A DNA stretch of 64,000 nucleotides from positions 54,213 through 118,212 of the forward strand of contig NZ_MVDE01000018.1 in NCBI RefSeq assembly GCF_002843385.1, given 5' to 3'. The first letter of the stretch is position 1. Each line of letters opens with the position of its first letter. The DNA is from Labilibaculum manganireducens (lineage in GTDB: Bacteria > Bacteroidota > Bacteroidia > Bacteroidales > Marinifilaceae). Below the pieces are notes generated by a model. The model did no database searches, was not told where the DNA came from, and worked only from the letters and a program-made list of their open reading frames with translations. Below are positions 17,900-28,053 of this stretch, in pieces. Made by a program: the position numbers and the translations under genes.

Positions 17900-18203
17900 T
17901 TCTCTCCCTGATTATTATGTCGCTTAAAGTTAGGCGGGATGGTTTGTGAATACATTATCACACGATTCACATTGGGGACACCTTTGTTTGCTTTAAGATA
18001 CTCAATTTACAACCACTCTTCGAGTTTAATTTCATTTATACCAATGGATTTTTCTCTTTTAAGAAATATCCTGTCCGCAAAATAAGCATCTTATTGAAAT
18101 TAGCAGGTTCTGATAAATAAGGCCACGGAATAAACAATCAACGAAATTCAATAACTAAAAAAAAACAACCGATACTAATCTTAGTATTTAATCTACATGA
18201 AGA
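17900..18203. other. Intergenic region before the GH79 gene
   Basis: About 300 bp with no gene. It follows a terminator, so the GH79 gene probably has its own promoter here. No specific element was recognised. Confidence 0.45.
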
Positions 18204-19766
18204 ATGAAAACAATATATATAGTAACGCTTATACTTATCGCCACGTGTTTAGGTGCATTTGCGGTTGACTTAAAAACAGATAATTCAAAAGACCCTGTTT
18301 CTCCGGGACAAACTGAGCATATTATCAGACTAAAACTGAGAAACCTAAAACAGATTGCTGAAGTAAATGAAAGATATCAGTCATTTAATGTCGAAATGTG
18401 TGAAGTTGTCGGAGGCAGATTCTGGATACCCTATGTTCTGCTGGATTCGACCAAGATAAGAGGTGGTGGGTTTGATGCTTTAAAAAGAAAGATTCCTGCG
18501 GTTAATCTGTATGATAAAAAATTGCGTATGCTTACTTCCGAACTGGGGCCAACCTATATTCGGGTGAGTGGCACCTGGGCTAACTCAACTTATTTTCAGG
18601 ATAACGATGATTCTAAGTTGGTAACTGCTCCTGATGGGTATGAAAACGTATTAACCAGAAAGGAGTGGAAGGGAGTCATTGATTTTTGTAAAGCTGTCGA
18701 TGGCAAATTAGCAGCATCTTTTGCTATTAGTGATGGAATGAGAGATAAAGAGGGCAACTGGACTCCGGCCCAAGTAGAACCGCTAATAAATTATACAAAA
18801 TCGATTGGAGGTGAAATAGCAGTTGCCGAAATGTTTAATGAACCATCTCATGCCAGTCACGGGAATGCTCCCAAAAATTATGATGGAAACTATTTTGACA
18901 AGGACTTTGCTGCGTTTAAAAGTTTTGTTCGTTCAGCAATGCCTGAAATGATAATTGCGGGTCCGGGGTCAACGGGTGAAGGGGGAATCATGCCCGGAAT
19001 CTCTCTCACAACAGATCAAATATTTGCAGCGGATCCCAAACCAAATTTTGATATTTGGTCGTATCATTATTATGGTATCTTATCAAAAAGATGCTTTGGC
19101 AGGCAAACTCCTGAAAATGCGATTTCGAAAGAATGGTTAAGTAAAACAGAACTTGGTTTAAAATATTACGAAGAATTTAGAGACAAGTATCAACCATGTG
19201 CTCCAATATGGTTAACCGAAACCGCTGAGGCTTCCTGTGGAGGAAATCCTTTGTCCGAAACCTATTTGGATTGTTTCCGTTATCTGGAACAATTAGGACG
19301 ATTGGCAAAAAAGAATGTGCAGGTTGTTATGCACAATACCCTTTGTGCCAGTGAATATGGAATACTTGACCAGTATACCTTAGAACCACGACCTAATTAT
19401 TGGGCTGCGTTGCTTTGGAATAAACTAATGGGTACAAAAGTGTATGATGCCGGAGTATTAACTGACGGTGTCGATATTTTTGCACATAGTCTTAAAAATT
19501 CATCCAAAGGAATGGCTGTATTGATCGTGAATACAAAAGATACGGAACAATCAATTTTCATTCCGGCAAAAGCTAAACAATATTTGTTTTCTGCTGATGT
19601 ATTTCAGCCAAAATCTGCCAATGAACTTCAGACAAAAACAGTGAAATTGAACGGTCAGGTACTTAATTTGAACTCGGATGGAGCATTGCCTAATATTAAA
19701 GGGAAAAAGGTATATCCAGGAGTTTTTAAACTTCCTCCTTACAGCTTTTTGTTTCTTTCGTTTTAA
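18204..19766 (+). CDS. Exported GH79 glycoside hydrolase (heparanase / beta-glucuronidase-like)
   Basis: This 520-residue protein has a signal peptide (about 1-20). The TIM-barrel acid/base glutamate lies in AEMFNEPSH (E213). The nucleophile is in WLTETAEASCGG (E339), which corresponds to the heparanase ETSSAYGGG segment. The stretch after it (Y-L-E-Q-L-G, VVMH, then PNYWAALLWNKLMGTKV) and the C-terminal beta-sandwich ending in LPPYSFLFLSF also parallel heparanase. GH79 enzymes cleave beta-linked glucuronic acid, either exo or endo. It is alone between a terminator and the large enzyme operon and suggests that the target glycan carries glucuronate. The family assignment is strong; the exact linkage is not visible. 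Confidence 0.85.
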   Translation: MKTIYIVTLILIATCLGAFAVDLKTDNSKDPVSPGQTEHIIRLKLRNLKQIAEVNERYQSFNVEMCEVVGGRFWIPYVLLDSTKIRGGGFDALKRKIPAVNLYDKKLRMLTSELGPTYIRVSGTWANSTYFQDNDDSKLVTAPDGYENVLTRKEWKGVIDFCKAVDGKLAASFAISDGMRDKEGNWTPAQVEPLINYTKSIGGEIAVAEMFNEPSHASHGNAPKNYDGNYFDKDFAAFKSFVRSAMPEMIIAGPGSTGEGGIMPGISLTTDQIFAADPKPNFDIWSYHYYGILSKRCFGRQTPENAISKEWLSKTELGLKYYEEFRDKYQPCAPIWLTETAEASCGGNPLSETYLDCFRYLEQLGRLAKKNVQVVMHNTLCASEYGILDQYTLEPRPNYWAALLWNKLMGTKVYDAGVLTDGVDIFAHSLKNSSKGMAVLIVNTKDTEQSIFIPAKAKQYLFSADVFQPKSANELQTKTVKLNGQVLNLNSDGALPNIKGKKVYPGVFKLPPYSFLFLSF

Positions 19767-20193
19767 AAGAATTAATGTGTAGCCGATTTATTGGATTAAT
19801 AGTGGCGGTACGAAAATTTAGTATTTATTGGTATTTGATAATAAAACCTTCGACAAATGGTTTTTAAGTTTTTGCTTGGGTTCCGATTAATCAGGATGAG
19901 TGATTTCGGAAACCAAACAATCCATTATTCAAATTGAAGGCAAAATCTGAATGACGTATTTACGTGTGATAACAAACCCGGAATGGCCAGTTTTTTTTGG
20001 ATAAATGAACTTTGTTCGACTAAACGCTCAAATAAAACGGATTGTATGCAGCCATTGGATGCACTATTGAATTGTAAATTGAAATCATTGTTTTCATCAT
20101 AGTTGATTTGAGTTAGGGTTTTGTACAGTTTTTAGTTGCATTATGAATTGCACATAACCTCGATGAAAACAGGACATCAAAAAATAAAATCTA
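19767..20193. other. Intergenic region, presumed promoter of enzyme operon 1
   Basis: A 427-bp gap without genes upstream of a 24-kb operon. It should hold the operon promoter, but no convincing -33/-7 pair or operator was recognised. Confidence 0.45.
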
Positions 20194-22476
20194 ATGAATG
20201 CTCAAAAACTAATTAATAATTTATTTTCGCTTTTTATTTTGTGCTTGACTTTGGCTTTTAGTCAACAGGTGTATGCAAATGATCAACGTGACGCTTTCAT
20301 CAAGGCGCTCATGGGCAAGATGACCATCGCTGAAAAAATTGCTCAGTTAAATCTGGTTACACCCACTTCGAAAACCGGTCCTTTTGCCACAAAAAATGCT
20401 TTTCTAAAATTGAAAGATGGCTCAGCCGGCAATGTCTATTCGGTGATGGGAGAGCCTGACTTCATCCATGAAAAGGCGATGTTAGCTGATAGCACCAGTT
20501 TGAAAATCCCTTTTCTCAACGGACTGGATATTATTCACGGTTACAAAACCGTATTCCCAATTCCGCTGGGTCTTTCCTGTTCGTGGGACTCTATCTTGAT
20601 AGAACAGACAGCCAGGGTAGCAGCAATAGAAGGTTCCGCAGTTGGGTACAACTGGACATTCTCACCTATGGTAGATATCACTCGTGATCCTCGTTGGGGA
20701 AGGGTGATGGAAGGTGCAGGTGAAGATCCTTATTTGGGTTCCGTCGTTGCACGTGCCATGATCAAAGGTTATCAGGGAGATGACTTGAAAAGTGAAACTT
20801 CCCTGATGGCTTGTGTTAAACATTTCGCCTTGTATGGCGCTGCTGAAGCAGGTCGCGATTACAACACCACCGACATGAGTCGTCTGACCATGTACCAATA
20901 CTATTTACCTCCCTATAAAGCGGCCATTAAAGCGGGTGCAGGAAGTATTATGTCGTCGTTTAACGATATTGACGGGGTTCCTGCCACTGCTAACAAATGG
21001 TTGTTAACCGATTTGTTGCGCGATGAGTGGGGATTTAAAGGGTTTGTAGTCAGCGACTACAATTGCATTCAGGAACTGGTTGCTCACGGTGTTGCCAGCG
21101 ACTATGAGGAGGCTGCGGGCAAAGCACTGATCGCTGGTTTGGATATGGACATGGCCAGTGAAAGCTTTGCCGGTTCGTGTCAAAAACTATTGGATGACGG
21201 GAAAATTACCATCGACCAGATTGATGCTGCCTGCCATAGAATTCTGGAGGCAAAGTACAATTTGGGTTTGTTTGAAAACCCGTATCGAAATTTCGATCCC
21301 GGGAAAGCCTCAACGGTTCTTTTATGTGAAAAACACAAGCAAGTTGCCAAAGAAGCCGCGTGCAAATCGATGGTGCTTTTAAAGAATGAAAACCAAACGC
21401 TTCCGTTGAGTAGACAGAGCAAAATCGCGCTTGTTGGTCCTTTGGCCGATGTGCAAAATCAAATGTTCAGTATGTGGTCCTTCCGGGGAGAAACAGATAG
21501 CATTGTAACCATTCTCAATGGGCTGAAAAAACAACAGAACAAGATCGTTTACACGGAGGGCTCGTTTATTACTGATGAGCCGGTATTCCTGGGAAAGAGC
21601 CGTGGTTTTTACAATGACCAGGAACAAGCGGAAATGATTGCTAAGGCGATCGAAGCTGCAAATCAGTCCGACGTCATTGTCGCGGTTTTAGGTGAAACAT
21701 CGAATATGTCGGGTGAGGCAAAGAGTAAAACAGATATTTCAATTCCCAACTGCCAGCGTCAGCTTTTAAAGGCGCTTAAGGCTACCGGAAAACCGGTGGT
21801 TCTGGTGCTCATCAATGGCCGTCCGTTAACCTTGACTGATGATTTGCAGTTTGCCGATGCTATTCTGGAGGCGTGGCGCCCGGGCACGATGGCAGGTGAT
21901 GCCGTTGCTGATGTTTTATTCGGGAAGTACAATCCTTCGGGTAAGCTAACCATGACATTCCCGCGTTCTGTAGGACAAATACCGATTTACTATAACCATA
22001 AAAATACCGGGCGACCTTATGTTGATGGACAGCGCGGCGGGATCATGAAATTCAATTCCTACTACCTGGATGAATTGAATTCACCTTTATTTCCGTTTGG
22101 CTATGGATTGAATTACACCTCATTTCGTTATGGTGAGATCCAACTCAGTGATACGCTTGTAACTGGCGATAAAGGCAAATTGACCGCAAAAATCACCGTG
22201 ACTAATACCGGAAATTACACCGGAGAAGAGACTGTTCAGCTCTATCTGAATGATCCGGTTGCATCGCTTGTAAGACCGGTGAAAGAATTAAAAAAATTCC
22301 AAAAAATTTACCTGGAACCCGGAGAATCGAAAGAGCTTGAATTTGAATTAACAACCGAAGACCTGAAATTCTATAACCATGATCTTCAATGGCAGTGGGA
22401 GCCGGGTGATTTCAACCTGTTTGTTGGAACAAGCTCTTCTGATGTAAAAGTCGCTCAGTTTAATTGGCAAAAATAA
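20194..22476 (+). CDS. Exported GH3 beta-glycosidase (BglX-type)
   Basis: This 760-residue protein has a signal peptide (about 1-28, ending QVYAN), the GH3 TIM barrel, the alpha/beta sandwich domain and a C-terminal fibronectin-III-like domain (about 670-755). The catalytic nucleophile is in VVSDYNC (D288). The overall layout and length match periplasmic beta-glucosidases of the BglX group, which remove terminal beta-linked glucose or related sugars from oligosaccharides. It is the first gene of a long plus-strand operon; the GH2 gene starts about 5 bp after its stop. The true sugar specificity cannot be read from the sequence. Base composition here is visibly richer in G+C than the flanking regions. 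Confidence 0.9.
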   Translation: MNAQKLINNLFSLFILCLTLAFSQQVYANDQRDAFIKALMGKMTIAEKIAQLNLVTPTSKTGPFATKNAFLKLKDGSAGNVYSVMGEPDFIHEKAMLADSTSLKIPFLNGLDIIHGYKTVFPIPLGLSCSWDSILIEQTARVAAIEGSAVGYNWTFSPMVDITRDPRWGRVMEGAGEDPYLGSVVARAMIKGYQGDDLKSETSLMACVKHFALYGAAEAGRDYNTTDMSRLTMYQYYLPPYKAAIKAGAGSIMSSFNDIDGVPATANKWLLTDLLRDEWGFKGFVVSDYNCIQELVAHGVASDYEEAAGKALIAGLDMDMASESFAGSCQKLLDDGKITIDQIDAACHRILEAKYNLGLFENPYRNFDPGKASTVLLCEKHKQVAKEAACKSMVLLKNENQTLPLSRQSKIALVGPLADVQNQMFSMWSFRGETDSIVTILNGLKKQQNKIVYTEGSFITDEPVFLGKSRGFYNDQEQAEMIAKAIEAANQSDVIVAVLGETSNMSGEAKSKTDISIPNCQRQLLKALKATGKPVVLVLINGRPLTLTDDLQFADAILEAWRPGTMAGDAVADVLFGKYNPSGKLTMTFPRSVGQIPIYYNHKNTGRPYVDGQRGGIMKFNSYYLDELNSPLFPFGYGLNYTSFRYGEIQLSDTLVTGDKGKLTAKITVTNTGNYTGEETVQLYLNDPVASLVRPVKELKKFQKIYLEPGESKELEFELTTEDLKFYNHDLQWQWEPGDFNLFVGTSSSDVKVAQFNWQK

Positions 22477-22481
22477 CTAGT

Positions 22482-24920
22482 ATGAATTATCAAATGAAGT
22501 TTAAACATTTTGTACTGTTTGCTTTGATATTGCTATCTGGCAACGTCAATGCCCAAGTTGAAGGGCGTGAACGGATTCGTGAATTGAATCATGGCTGGAG
22601 ATTTTCTAAAGACTTTAATCAGACCGGAATGGAGCGTCCTCAATTCGATGATTCTGCTTGGCGGATCGTTGATATTCCTCATGACTGGAGTATCGAAGAC
22701 TTACCCAATCAATCTGATTCTGTTGTTGGGCCATTTGACAAAAATGCAGTTAGCGGCTTTAACACTGGTTTTACAGTGGGCGGAACAGCATGGTATCGTA
22801 AGTCTTTTCAACTGAATAGAGTTGACAAAGGGAAGATCGTCTATCTGTGTTTCGACGGAGTTTACATGAACTCTGATGTATGGATTAATGGTCATCATCT
22901 CGGTAATCGACCGAATGGTTATACCCCTTTTTACTACGATTTAACACCGTATCTGAATGAATCCGGGAAAGATAAAATCATCGCCGTTGAAGTAAAAAAC
23001 GAAGGCATTAACAGTCGCTGGTATTCTGGTTCGGGAATCACACGAGAAGTTTGGCTTGAGGTCGTTCCAACAGTACATATCGACGTGTGGGGCGTGTTTG
23101 TTACAACACCAACTGTTCGGAAAGACATAGCAGATGTTCTTCTATCTGTAACAATTAATAACTCCGAAGAAAAGGATAAAACAGTCGATCTGGAGATTGA
23201 ACTGATTGATGCAAAAGGAGAAATTGTTGCAACATCCGAGAATTCAGTTCAAACTGTTGCAAACAAAAAAAGCGTAGTGGAAAAGCTGCTAACTGTTTCA
23301 AATCCTGTTTTGTGGTGTCCGGATAGCCCGAACATGTATCAAGCGAGGGTTAGAATAAAGGAGAAGAAGAAAAATTCAGATACTGTCATTATTCCTTTCG
23401 GAATTCGAGATGTCAATGTTAATGCAGAGAACGGCTTGACCATTAACGGCATTCCTACACTGTTGCACGGTGGTTGCATCCATCATGATAATGGCCCCAT
23501 CGGAGCGATCGATATAGAAAGAGCTGTCGAACGAAAGTTAGAGATATTGAAAGCGAGTGGCTTTAATGCTGTTCGGACTGCCCACAATCCGTTTTCCAGG
23601 ACATTTCTGAATGTTTGCGATAGAATGGGCATGTTAGTGATGGATGAAGCGTTCGATATGTGGAACAACAAAAAGACGGAGGATGATTACAGCCAATATT
23701 TTCAGGAGTGGTACAAAAGAGATTTGACCAATATTCTATTGCGTGATCGAAATCATCCGTCTGTAATTTTTTGGAGCATTGGAAACGAAATTAGAGAACG
23801 AGTTGATTCGCTGGGTTATGCAACAAGACATCAGCTGAAAGAGATTGTCAAATCAATAGATTCAACCCGCTTTGTAACAGAAGGAATAAACCGAACCCCG
23901 AAATGGGAAAAAAGGACACCTGAAGCGTTTGCCGATCTTGATGTGTGTGGATACAATTACCAGTGGAATCGTTTTGAGGAGGATCATGAAAAATATCCAG
24001 ATAGGGTGATGGTGACGACTGAATCCTACCCTAATCAAGCTGATCAGGCATGGCCTTTTGTTGAAAAATTGCCCAATGTGATTGGAGATTTTGTTTGGAC
24101 AGCAGTCGATTATATGGGGGAAGCTGGGCTAGGCGTCTCCGAATTTTTTAATGAACCGGGGAAAAGGACGACCATTGAATGGCCAATGTATAATGCCAAT
24201 TGTGGCGATATTGACTTGATAGGAAACAAGAAACCACAATCGTACTATCGCGATGTGGTTTGGGGACGAAGTAAAATAGAAATGTTCGTTCGTAAACCAA
24301 TTCCGGATGGCCAATACGAATTTGAGAGCTGGTGGGGATGGCCCGATGTGCATAGGAGTTGGAGTTGGCCTGGAATGGATGGTGATAGCTTGCAAGTTGA
24401 AGTGTATACCAGTTGCGAGACTGTTAAACTATTCTTGAATGGGCAAGAAATAGCCAAACAACAAAAGCCGGATGATGGTATTACGGTTTCATTTAAGTTG
24501 CCATATCAACAAGGGAAATTGCTTGCTATTGGTTACAATAATGGCAAGCAAATTTCATCGACAGAACTGGTAACAACTGGAAAGCCTGTCGCAATCCGCC
24601 TGGTCGCCGATCGTTCAACAATAAAGGCAGATCGAAACGACCTATCCTATGTGCGTGTTGAGGTAATTGACGCAGATGGCAAGGTGGTTCCTTATGTGAA
24701 TGATATAGAAGTTGAGTTTTTTGTAAGCGGAAATGGAGCATTAGCCGGTGTTGGTAATTCAAATTTTGTCGATGTTTCCAGTATGCAGCAATTCCGGAAG
24801 AAAGTATTTCATGGTAAAGCGCTGGCCATTGTTCGCCCCAAGGGAGGATCCGGAACGATTGTGCTGAATGCCAAGGCTGACGGATTGAAAAGCGATTCCA
24901 TCGAAATTAAGGCTCGATAA
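22482..24920 (+). CDS. Exported GH2 glycosidase, probable beta-galactosidase (copy 1)
   Basis: The likely start is 22482 or 22494, since the encoded MKFKHFVLFALILL... is a signal peptide ending NVNAQ; an upstream in-frame ATG at 22464 overlaps the GH3 stop and is less likely. The product (~812 residues) has the GH2 sugar-binding, immunoglobulin-like and TIM-barrel domains. The acid/base is in IGNEIRER (E436) and the nucleophile in TTESYP (E514). C-terminal DUF4982-like and bacterial-Ig-like domains follow. The N-terminal pattern WRIVDIPHDWSIEDLP is typical of this Bacteroidota GH2 type. Paralogues with the same architecture lie at 29162 and 55393. A beta-galactosidase role fits the context, but GH2 also contains glucuronidases and mannosidases. 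Confidence 0.87.
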   Translation: MNYQMKFKHFVLFALILLSGNVNAQVEGRERIRELNHGWRFSKDFNQTGMERPQFDDSAWRIVDIPHDWSIEDLPNQSDSVVGPFDKNAVSGFNTGFTVGGTAWYRKSFQLNRVDKGKIVYLCFDGVYMNSDVWINGHHLGNRPNGYTPFYYDLTPYLNESGKDKIIAVEVKNEGINSRWYSGSGITREVWLEVVPTVHIDVWGVFVTTPTVRKDIADVLLSVTINNSEEKDKTVDLEIELIDAKGEIVATSENSVQTVANKKSVVEKLLTVSNPVLWCPDSPNMYQARVRIKEKKKNSDTVIIPFGIRDVNVNAENGLTINGIPTLLHGGCIHHDNGPIGAIDIERAVERKLEILKASGFNAVRTAHNPFSRTFLNVCDRMGMLVMDEAFDMWNNKKTEDDYSQYFQEWYKRDLTNILLRDRNHPSVIFWSIGNEIRERVDSLGYATRHQLKEIVKSIDSTRFVTEGINRTPKWEKRTPEAFADLDVCGYNYQWNRFEEDHEKYPDRVMVTTESYPNQADQAWPFVEKLPNVIGDFVWTAVDYMGEAGLGVSEFFNEPGKRTTIEWPMYNANCGDIDLIGNKKPQSYYRDVVWGRSKIEMFVRKPIPDGQYEFESWWGWPDVHRSWSWPGMDGDSLQVEVYTSCETVKLFLNGQEIAKQQKPDDGITVSFKLPYQQGKLLAIGYNNGKQISSTELVTTGKPVAIRLVADRSTIKADRNDLSYVRVEVIDADGKVVPYVNDIEVEFFVSGNGALAGVGNSNFVDVSSMQQFRKKVFHGKALAIVRPKGGSGTIVLNAKADGLKSDSIEIKAR

Positions 24921-24978
24921 ACTGGAATAAAGGTAGTCAAATTGTCTTGGTGAAATGTAAAATAGATTTAAGGTAATT

Positions 24979-27180
24979 ATGAAACTTCAGAAACTTACAA
25001 TAAAGTTTTGCTCGTTGATGGCCTTGTTTTTTGCCATTGTGCTATTATTTGCGCAAAATAATTCTAACATGCCAACTGGTGCATTTGATGTAGAGAACTT
25101 GAAACAAAATTATATCAGTTTGATTCTTTCTAAAGGGGAGGATGAATTGATTCAACGACTGATTGAGCTGCCCAGAGAGATGTTGGTTTCAGATCAGATG
25201 GTTGTTGAATTAATGCAACGATATCCGGCCGATCCGAAGGACGTAAATACCATACTTCAGAATCAACTCGCAGATGGTTCATGGCCTGATATTGACTATA
25301 ATACAACTGAGACTTCGGGATGGCAACCCAAGCGTCATTTAGAACGTCTGCTGTTGATGTGCAAACAGTACCGATTTGAAAAATCGTCATTTTACCAATC
25401 CGAGCAGCTAGAATCGGCTATTAGCAGAGCATTGGATTTCTGGTTCGACAAAAAGATAGTCTGTATCGATGGATCCAAAAGAGTTGGTCATCAGCGTGAT
25501 TGGTGGTATAACGATATTGGCATTCCAAAAGCATTGGCTCCAATCTTCATTTTGTTTGAAGATCGCATGAGCCCCACCCAAAAGGCAGAAGCAATTCAGG
25601 CGATGGCGGCTTCTAAAATTGGGACAACCGGTCAAAACAAAGTCTGGTTATCAGGCAATGTGTTGGTTCGTGGTCTGTTGGAGAACAATTACGACTTGAT
25701 TAAGCAGGCCAGGGATACGATTATCTCAATGGTTGTCATGGGACCAACCGGACCTCGTGACGAGGGAATTCAATATGATTACAGTTACCACCAACACGGG
25801 AAACAGCAACAATTTGGCAATTACGGGGCTGCATTCATCGCCGACATGAGTTTCTGGGCTAAGACTTTCGCTGGTACCTCGCTGGCGATGGAGCAAAATC
25901 AGTTGAATATTCTTTCCGATTTAATCAATAAAGGCTTTCAGCGCATTATTTGGAAAGGAAATATGGATGTCAATTGTTTGGGCAGGCAGTTCTTTAAACA
26001 ATCACAACAACATAAAGCGTTATCGGTTGCTTTTTCGGCCAATGCTTTGGCTAATGTCGATTCAAAAAATAGAAATCAGTACGAAGAATTTCTGAAAAGC
26101 AGTTTCAAATCTACGGATGAAGTACCAGGCATGCAAGGCGTATATCATTTCCGTAACTCCGATCAAACTGTCTGTCGGCGCCCGCTGTGGATGACTTCAG
26201 TAAGAATGTCTTCTACCCGTACAATTGGTGGTGAAGCAGGCAATAGTGACAATAAAAAGGGATATTATATATCCGATGGTTCAACGTATACCTACGCGGA
26301 CGGAGATGAGTACAACAACATTTTTCCGGTATGGGACTGGCGAAAGCTTCCAGGAATTACTGCTTTCGAATCTGAAGTGCCCTTAAAAAAGTTGACGTTT
26401 GGGGGGTATCGAAGTCAAAGCGATTTTGTTGGCAATGTGAACGATGGTGAGACGGGCATGACCGTCATGCAATTGGTTCGTGACGGATTGACGGCACAAA
26501 AGTCCTGGATATTTACCGAAGATTATGTGCTATGTCTTGGCACCGGAATTACCACCGACAGTGCCTGTGTTGTGACCACTTCAATCGAGCAATGTTTGAA
26601 AAAAAACGATTTGCTACGTCTAAACAAAAATAAATGGACACCAGTCGGAAATACGGAATTGATAGATGCAAATGAGGTTCGTTTCTTTCACCATAAAACG
26701 GGTTACATTATTTTTCAGGCAGAAAAGGCATTTGCAGGCAGTGAATCAAGAACTGCTTCCTGGCACGATATCATGGGTATGTATCCCGAAGATATGAAAG
26801 AAACAAAGGAGGTTGTCTTTTTATGGGTGGATCACGGCGTAAAATCGCAAAACTCACACTATCAATATGTCATTCTCCCGGCTACAACCGCAGTCCAGAC
26901 AGCCCGGTTCGATACAAAATCGATTCAGGTTTTATCGAATACCAAGGAGGCACAGGTGATATATCTTCCCAAAGAAAAGAAGGTTTTTATCGCAGCCTAT
27001 TCAGTATTAAGCATGCAACTACCTCATGATTTAAACTTTAGTTGTGAGCAACCCGGGTTGTTTATCATCCAATATCAACCTAACGGAAATAAACCGAAAA
27101 TAATCTGTTCCGATCCAACTCAAAAATTGAGTTTTCTGGATATTGAAATTGATGGCGAAAAAGAACGAATAAACTTGTAA
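24979..27180 (+). CDS. Exported polysaccharide lyase family 8
   Basis: This 733-residue protein has a signal peptide (about 1-28) and an alpha-toroid domain, then the beta-sandwich domains of PL8 (hyaluronate, chondroitin AC and xanthan lyases). The catalytic region YDYSYHQHGKQQQFGNYG supplies His273 and Tyr282 with the 9-residue spacing seen in the family. An asparagine in TTGQNKVW (N220) and arginines in RMSSTRT fit the rest of the site. GGEAGN and GYYISDGSTYTY are also family hallmarks. It should cut a uronate-containing glycan by beta-elimination, leaving an unsaturated uronate that the nearby GH105 could remove. The substrate is unknown; PL8 is unusual beside rhamnosidases and galactosidases. 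Confidence 0.88.
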   Translation: MKLQKLTIKFCSLMALFFAIVLLFAQNNSNMPTGAFDVENLKQNYISLILSKGEDELIQRLIELPREMLVSDQMVVELMQRYPADPKDVNTILQNQLADGSWPDIDYNTTETSGWQPKRHLERLLLMCKQYRFEKSSFYQSEQLESAISRALDFWFDKKIVCIDGSKRVGHQRDWWYNDIGIPKALAPIFILFEDRMSPTQKAEAIQAMAASKIGTTGQNKVWLSGNVLVRGLLENNYDLIKQARDTIISMVVMGPTGPRDEGIQYDYSYHQHGKQQQFGNYGAAFIADMSFWAKTFAGTSLAMEQNQLNILSDLINKGFQRIIWKGNMDVNCLGRQFFKQSQQHKALSVAFSANALANVDSKNRNQYEEFLKSSFKSTDEVPGMQGVYHFRNSDQTVCRRPLWMTSVRMSSTRTIGGEAGNSDNKKGYYISDGSTYTYADGDEYNNIFPVWDWRKLPGITAFESEVPLKKLTFGGYRSQSDFVGNVNDGETGMTVMQLVRDGLTAQKSWIFTEDYVLCLGTGITTDSACVVTTSIEQCLKKNDLLRLNKNKWTPVGNTELIDANEVRFFHHKTGYIIFQAEKAFAGSESRTASWHDIMGMYPEDMKETKEVVFLWVDHGVKSQNSHYQYVILPATTAVQTARFDTKSIQVLSNTKEAQVIYLPKEKKVFIAAYSVLSMQLPHDLNFSCEQPGLFIIQYQPNGNKPKIICSDPTQKLSFLDIEIDGEKERINL

Positions 27181-27192
27181 AATATAAACGAA

Positions 27193-28047
27193 ATGAAATC
27201 ATTACATTTGAAACGATCCGTGTTGTTCTTGATTCTTGCTTGTTTGGTAGGTCAAAACAGGGTCTACTCCCAAACATTGGAGAATACTGTTTCACAGCGA
27301 GAGGAAAGGCCGTATAAAATAGGAATCCTTGGCTCCAATTTCATCAAGTTCAATACTGATGAAATGATTGATATGGTCAGTCGATTGAATATCCACTATT
27401 TATCGGTTAAGGAAAAACATTTGCCCTTTGAAAGCACCAATGAGCAGATCGTTGAATTCCACCAAAAACTAGCCGGAAACGGTATCATTGCCAATAGTGT
27501 TGGTCTGTTTTATTTGAACAAGCAGGAAGAGATTGATCGGGTTTTCGATTATGCGAAACGTGTTGGTGTTGATCTGATTGTGGGTGTTCCTCAATATGAA
27601 CTACTCCCTTATGTCGAACAAAAGGTCAGAGAATATAACATCAAGTTTGCTATTCATGTGCATGGGGGAGACGTCCCGATGTTTCCAAATGCTGTTGATG
27701 TTATTGCGCATATTAAGGATTTGGACACCCGAATCGGCGTTTGTTTGGATATGGGACATGAAATGCGCGGTGGATCGAATCCTGCTGAAAGCCTGAGGAA
27801 ATACAAAGAACGGATTCTGGATATTCAACTCAAAGATGTCACTGCTGCCGATAAAACAGGTCGAAGTTGCGTGATAGGACAGGGCGTTCTGCATATTCCG
27901 GACTTTGTGAAAATGTTAACGGAAGTTGGCTATGCAGGTACTTGTAGTTTCGAGCTGGAAGAAAACCGGAAAGATCCGCTACCAGGTCTGGCCGAATCGA
28001 AAGGCTATTTTGAGGCAGTTGAAGACATGTTAACCCATAAATTCTAG
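27193..28047 (+). CDS. Secreted sugar isomerase/epimerase-like TIM-barrel protein
   Basis: This 284-residue protein has a signal peptide (about 1-27, ending RVYSQ) and an AP-endonuclease-2/xylose-isomerase-like TIM barrel. Metal-binding candidates are visible in CLDMGHEMRG, IQLKDVT and the C-terminal FELEEN. The family interconverts keto- and aldo-sugars or epimerises them, usually with a divalent metal. Export of such a protein is common in Bacteroidota but its substrate is unknown. It sits 12 bp after the PL8 gene and 6 bp before GH105, so it may act on the unsaturated uronate or a sugar released by these enzymes. Confidence 0.8.
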   Translation: MKSLHLKRSVLFLILACLVGQNRVYSQTLENTVSQREERPYKIGILGSNFIKFNTDEMIDMVSRLNIHYLSVKEKHLPFESTNEQIVEFHQKLAGNGIIANSVGLFYLNKQEEIDRVFDYAKRVGVDLIVGVPQYELLPYVEQKVREYNIKFAIHVHGGDVPMFPNAVDVIAHIKDLDTRIGVCLDMGHEMRGGSNPAESLRKYKERILDIQLKDVTAADKTGRSCVIGQGVLHIPDFVKMLTEVGYAGTCSFELEENRKDPLPGLAESKGYFEAVEDMLTHKF

Positions 28048-28053
28048 ACTGAA

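Noticed and set aside
22464..22481. Earlier ATG for the first GH2 gene overlapping the GH3 stop
   Set aside because: It would add non-secretory residues in front of a good signal peptide that begins at 22482 or 22494.
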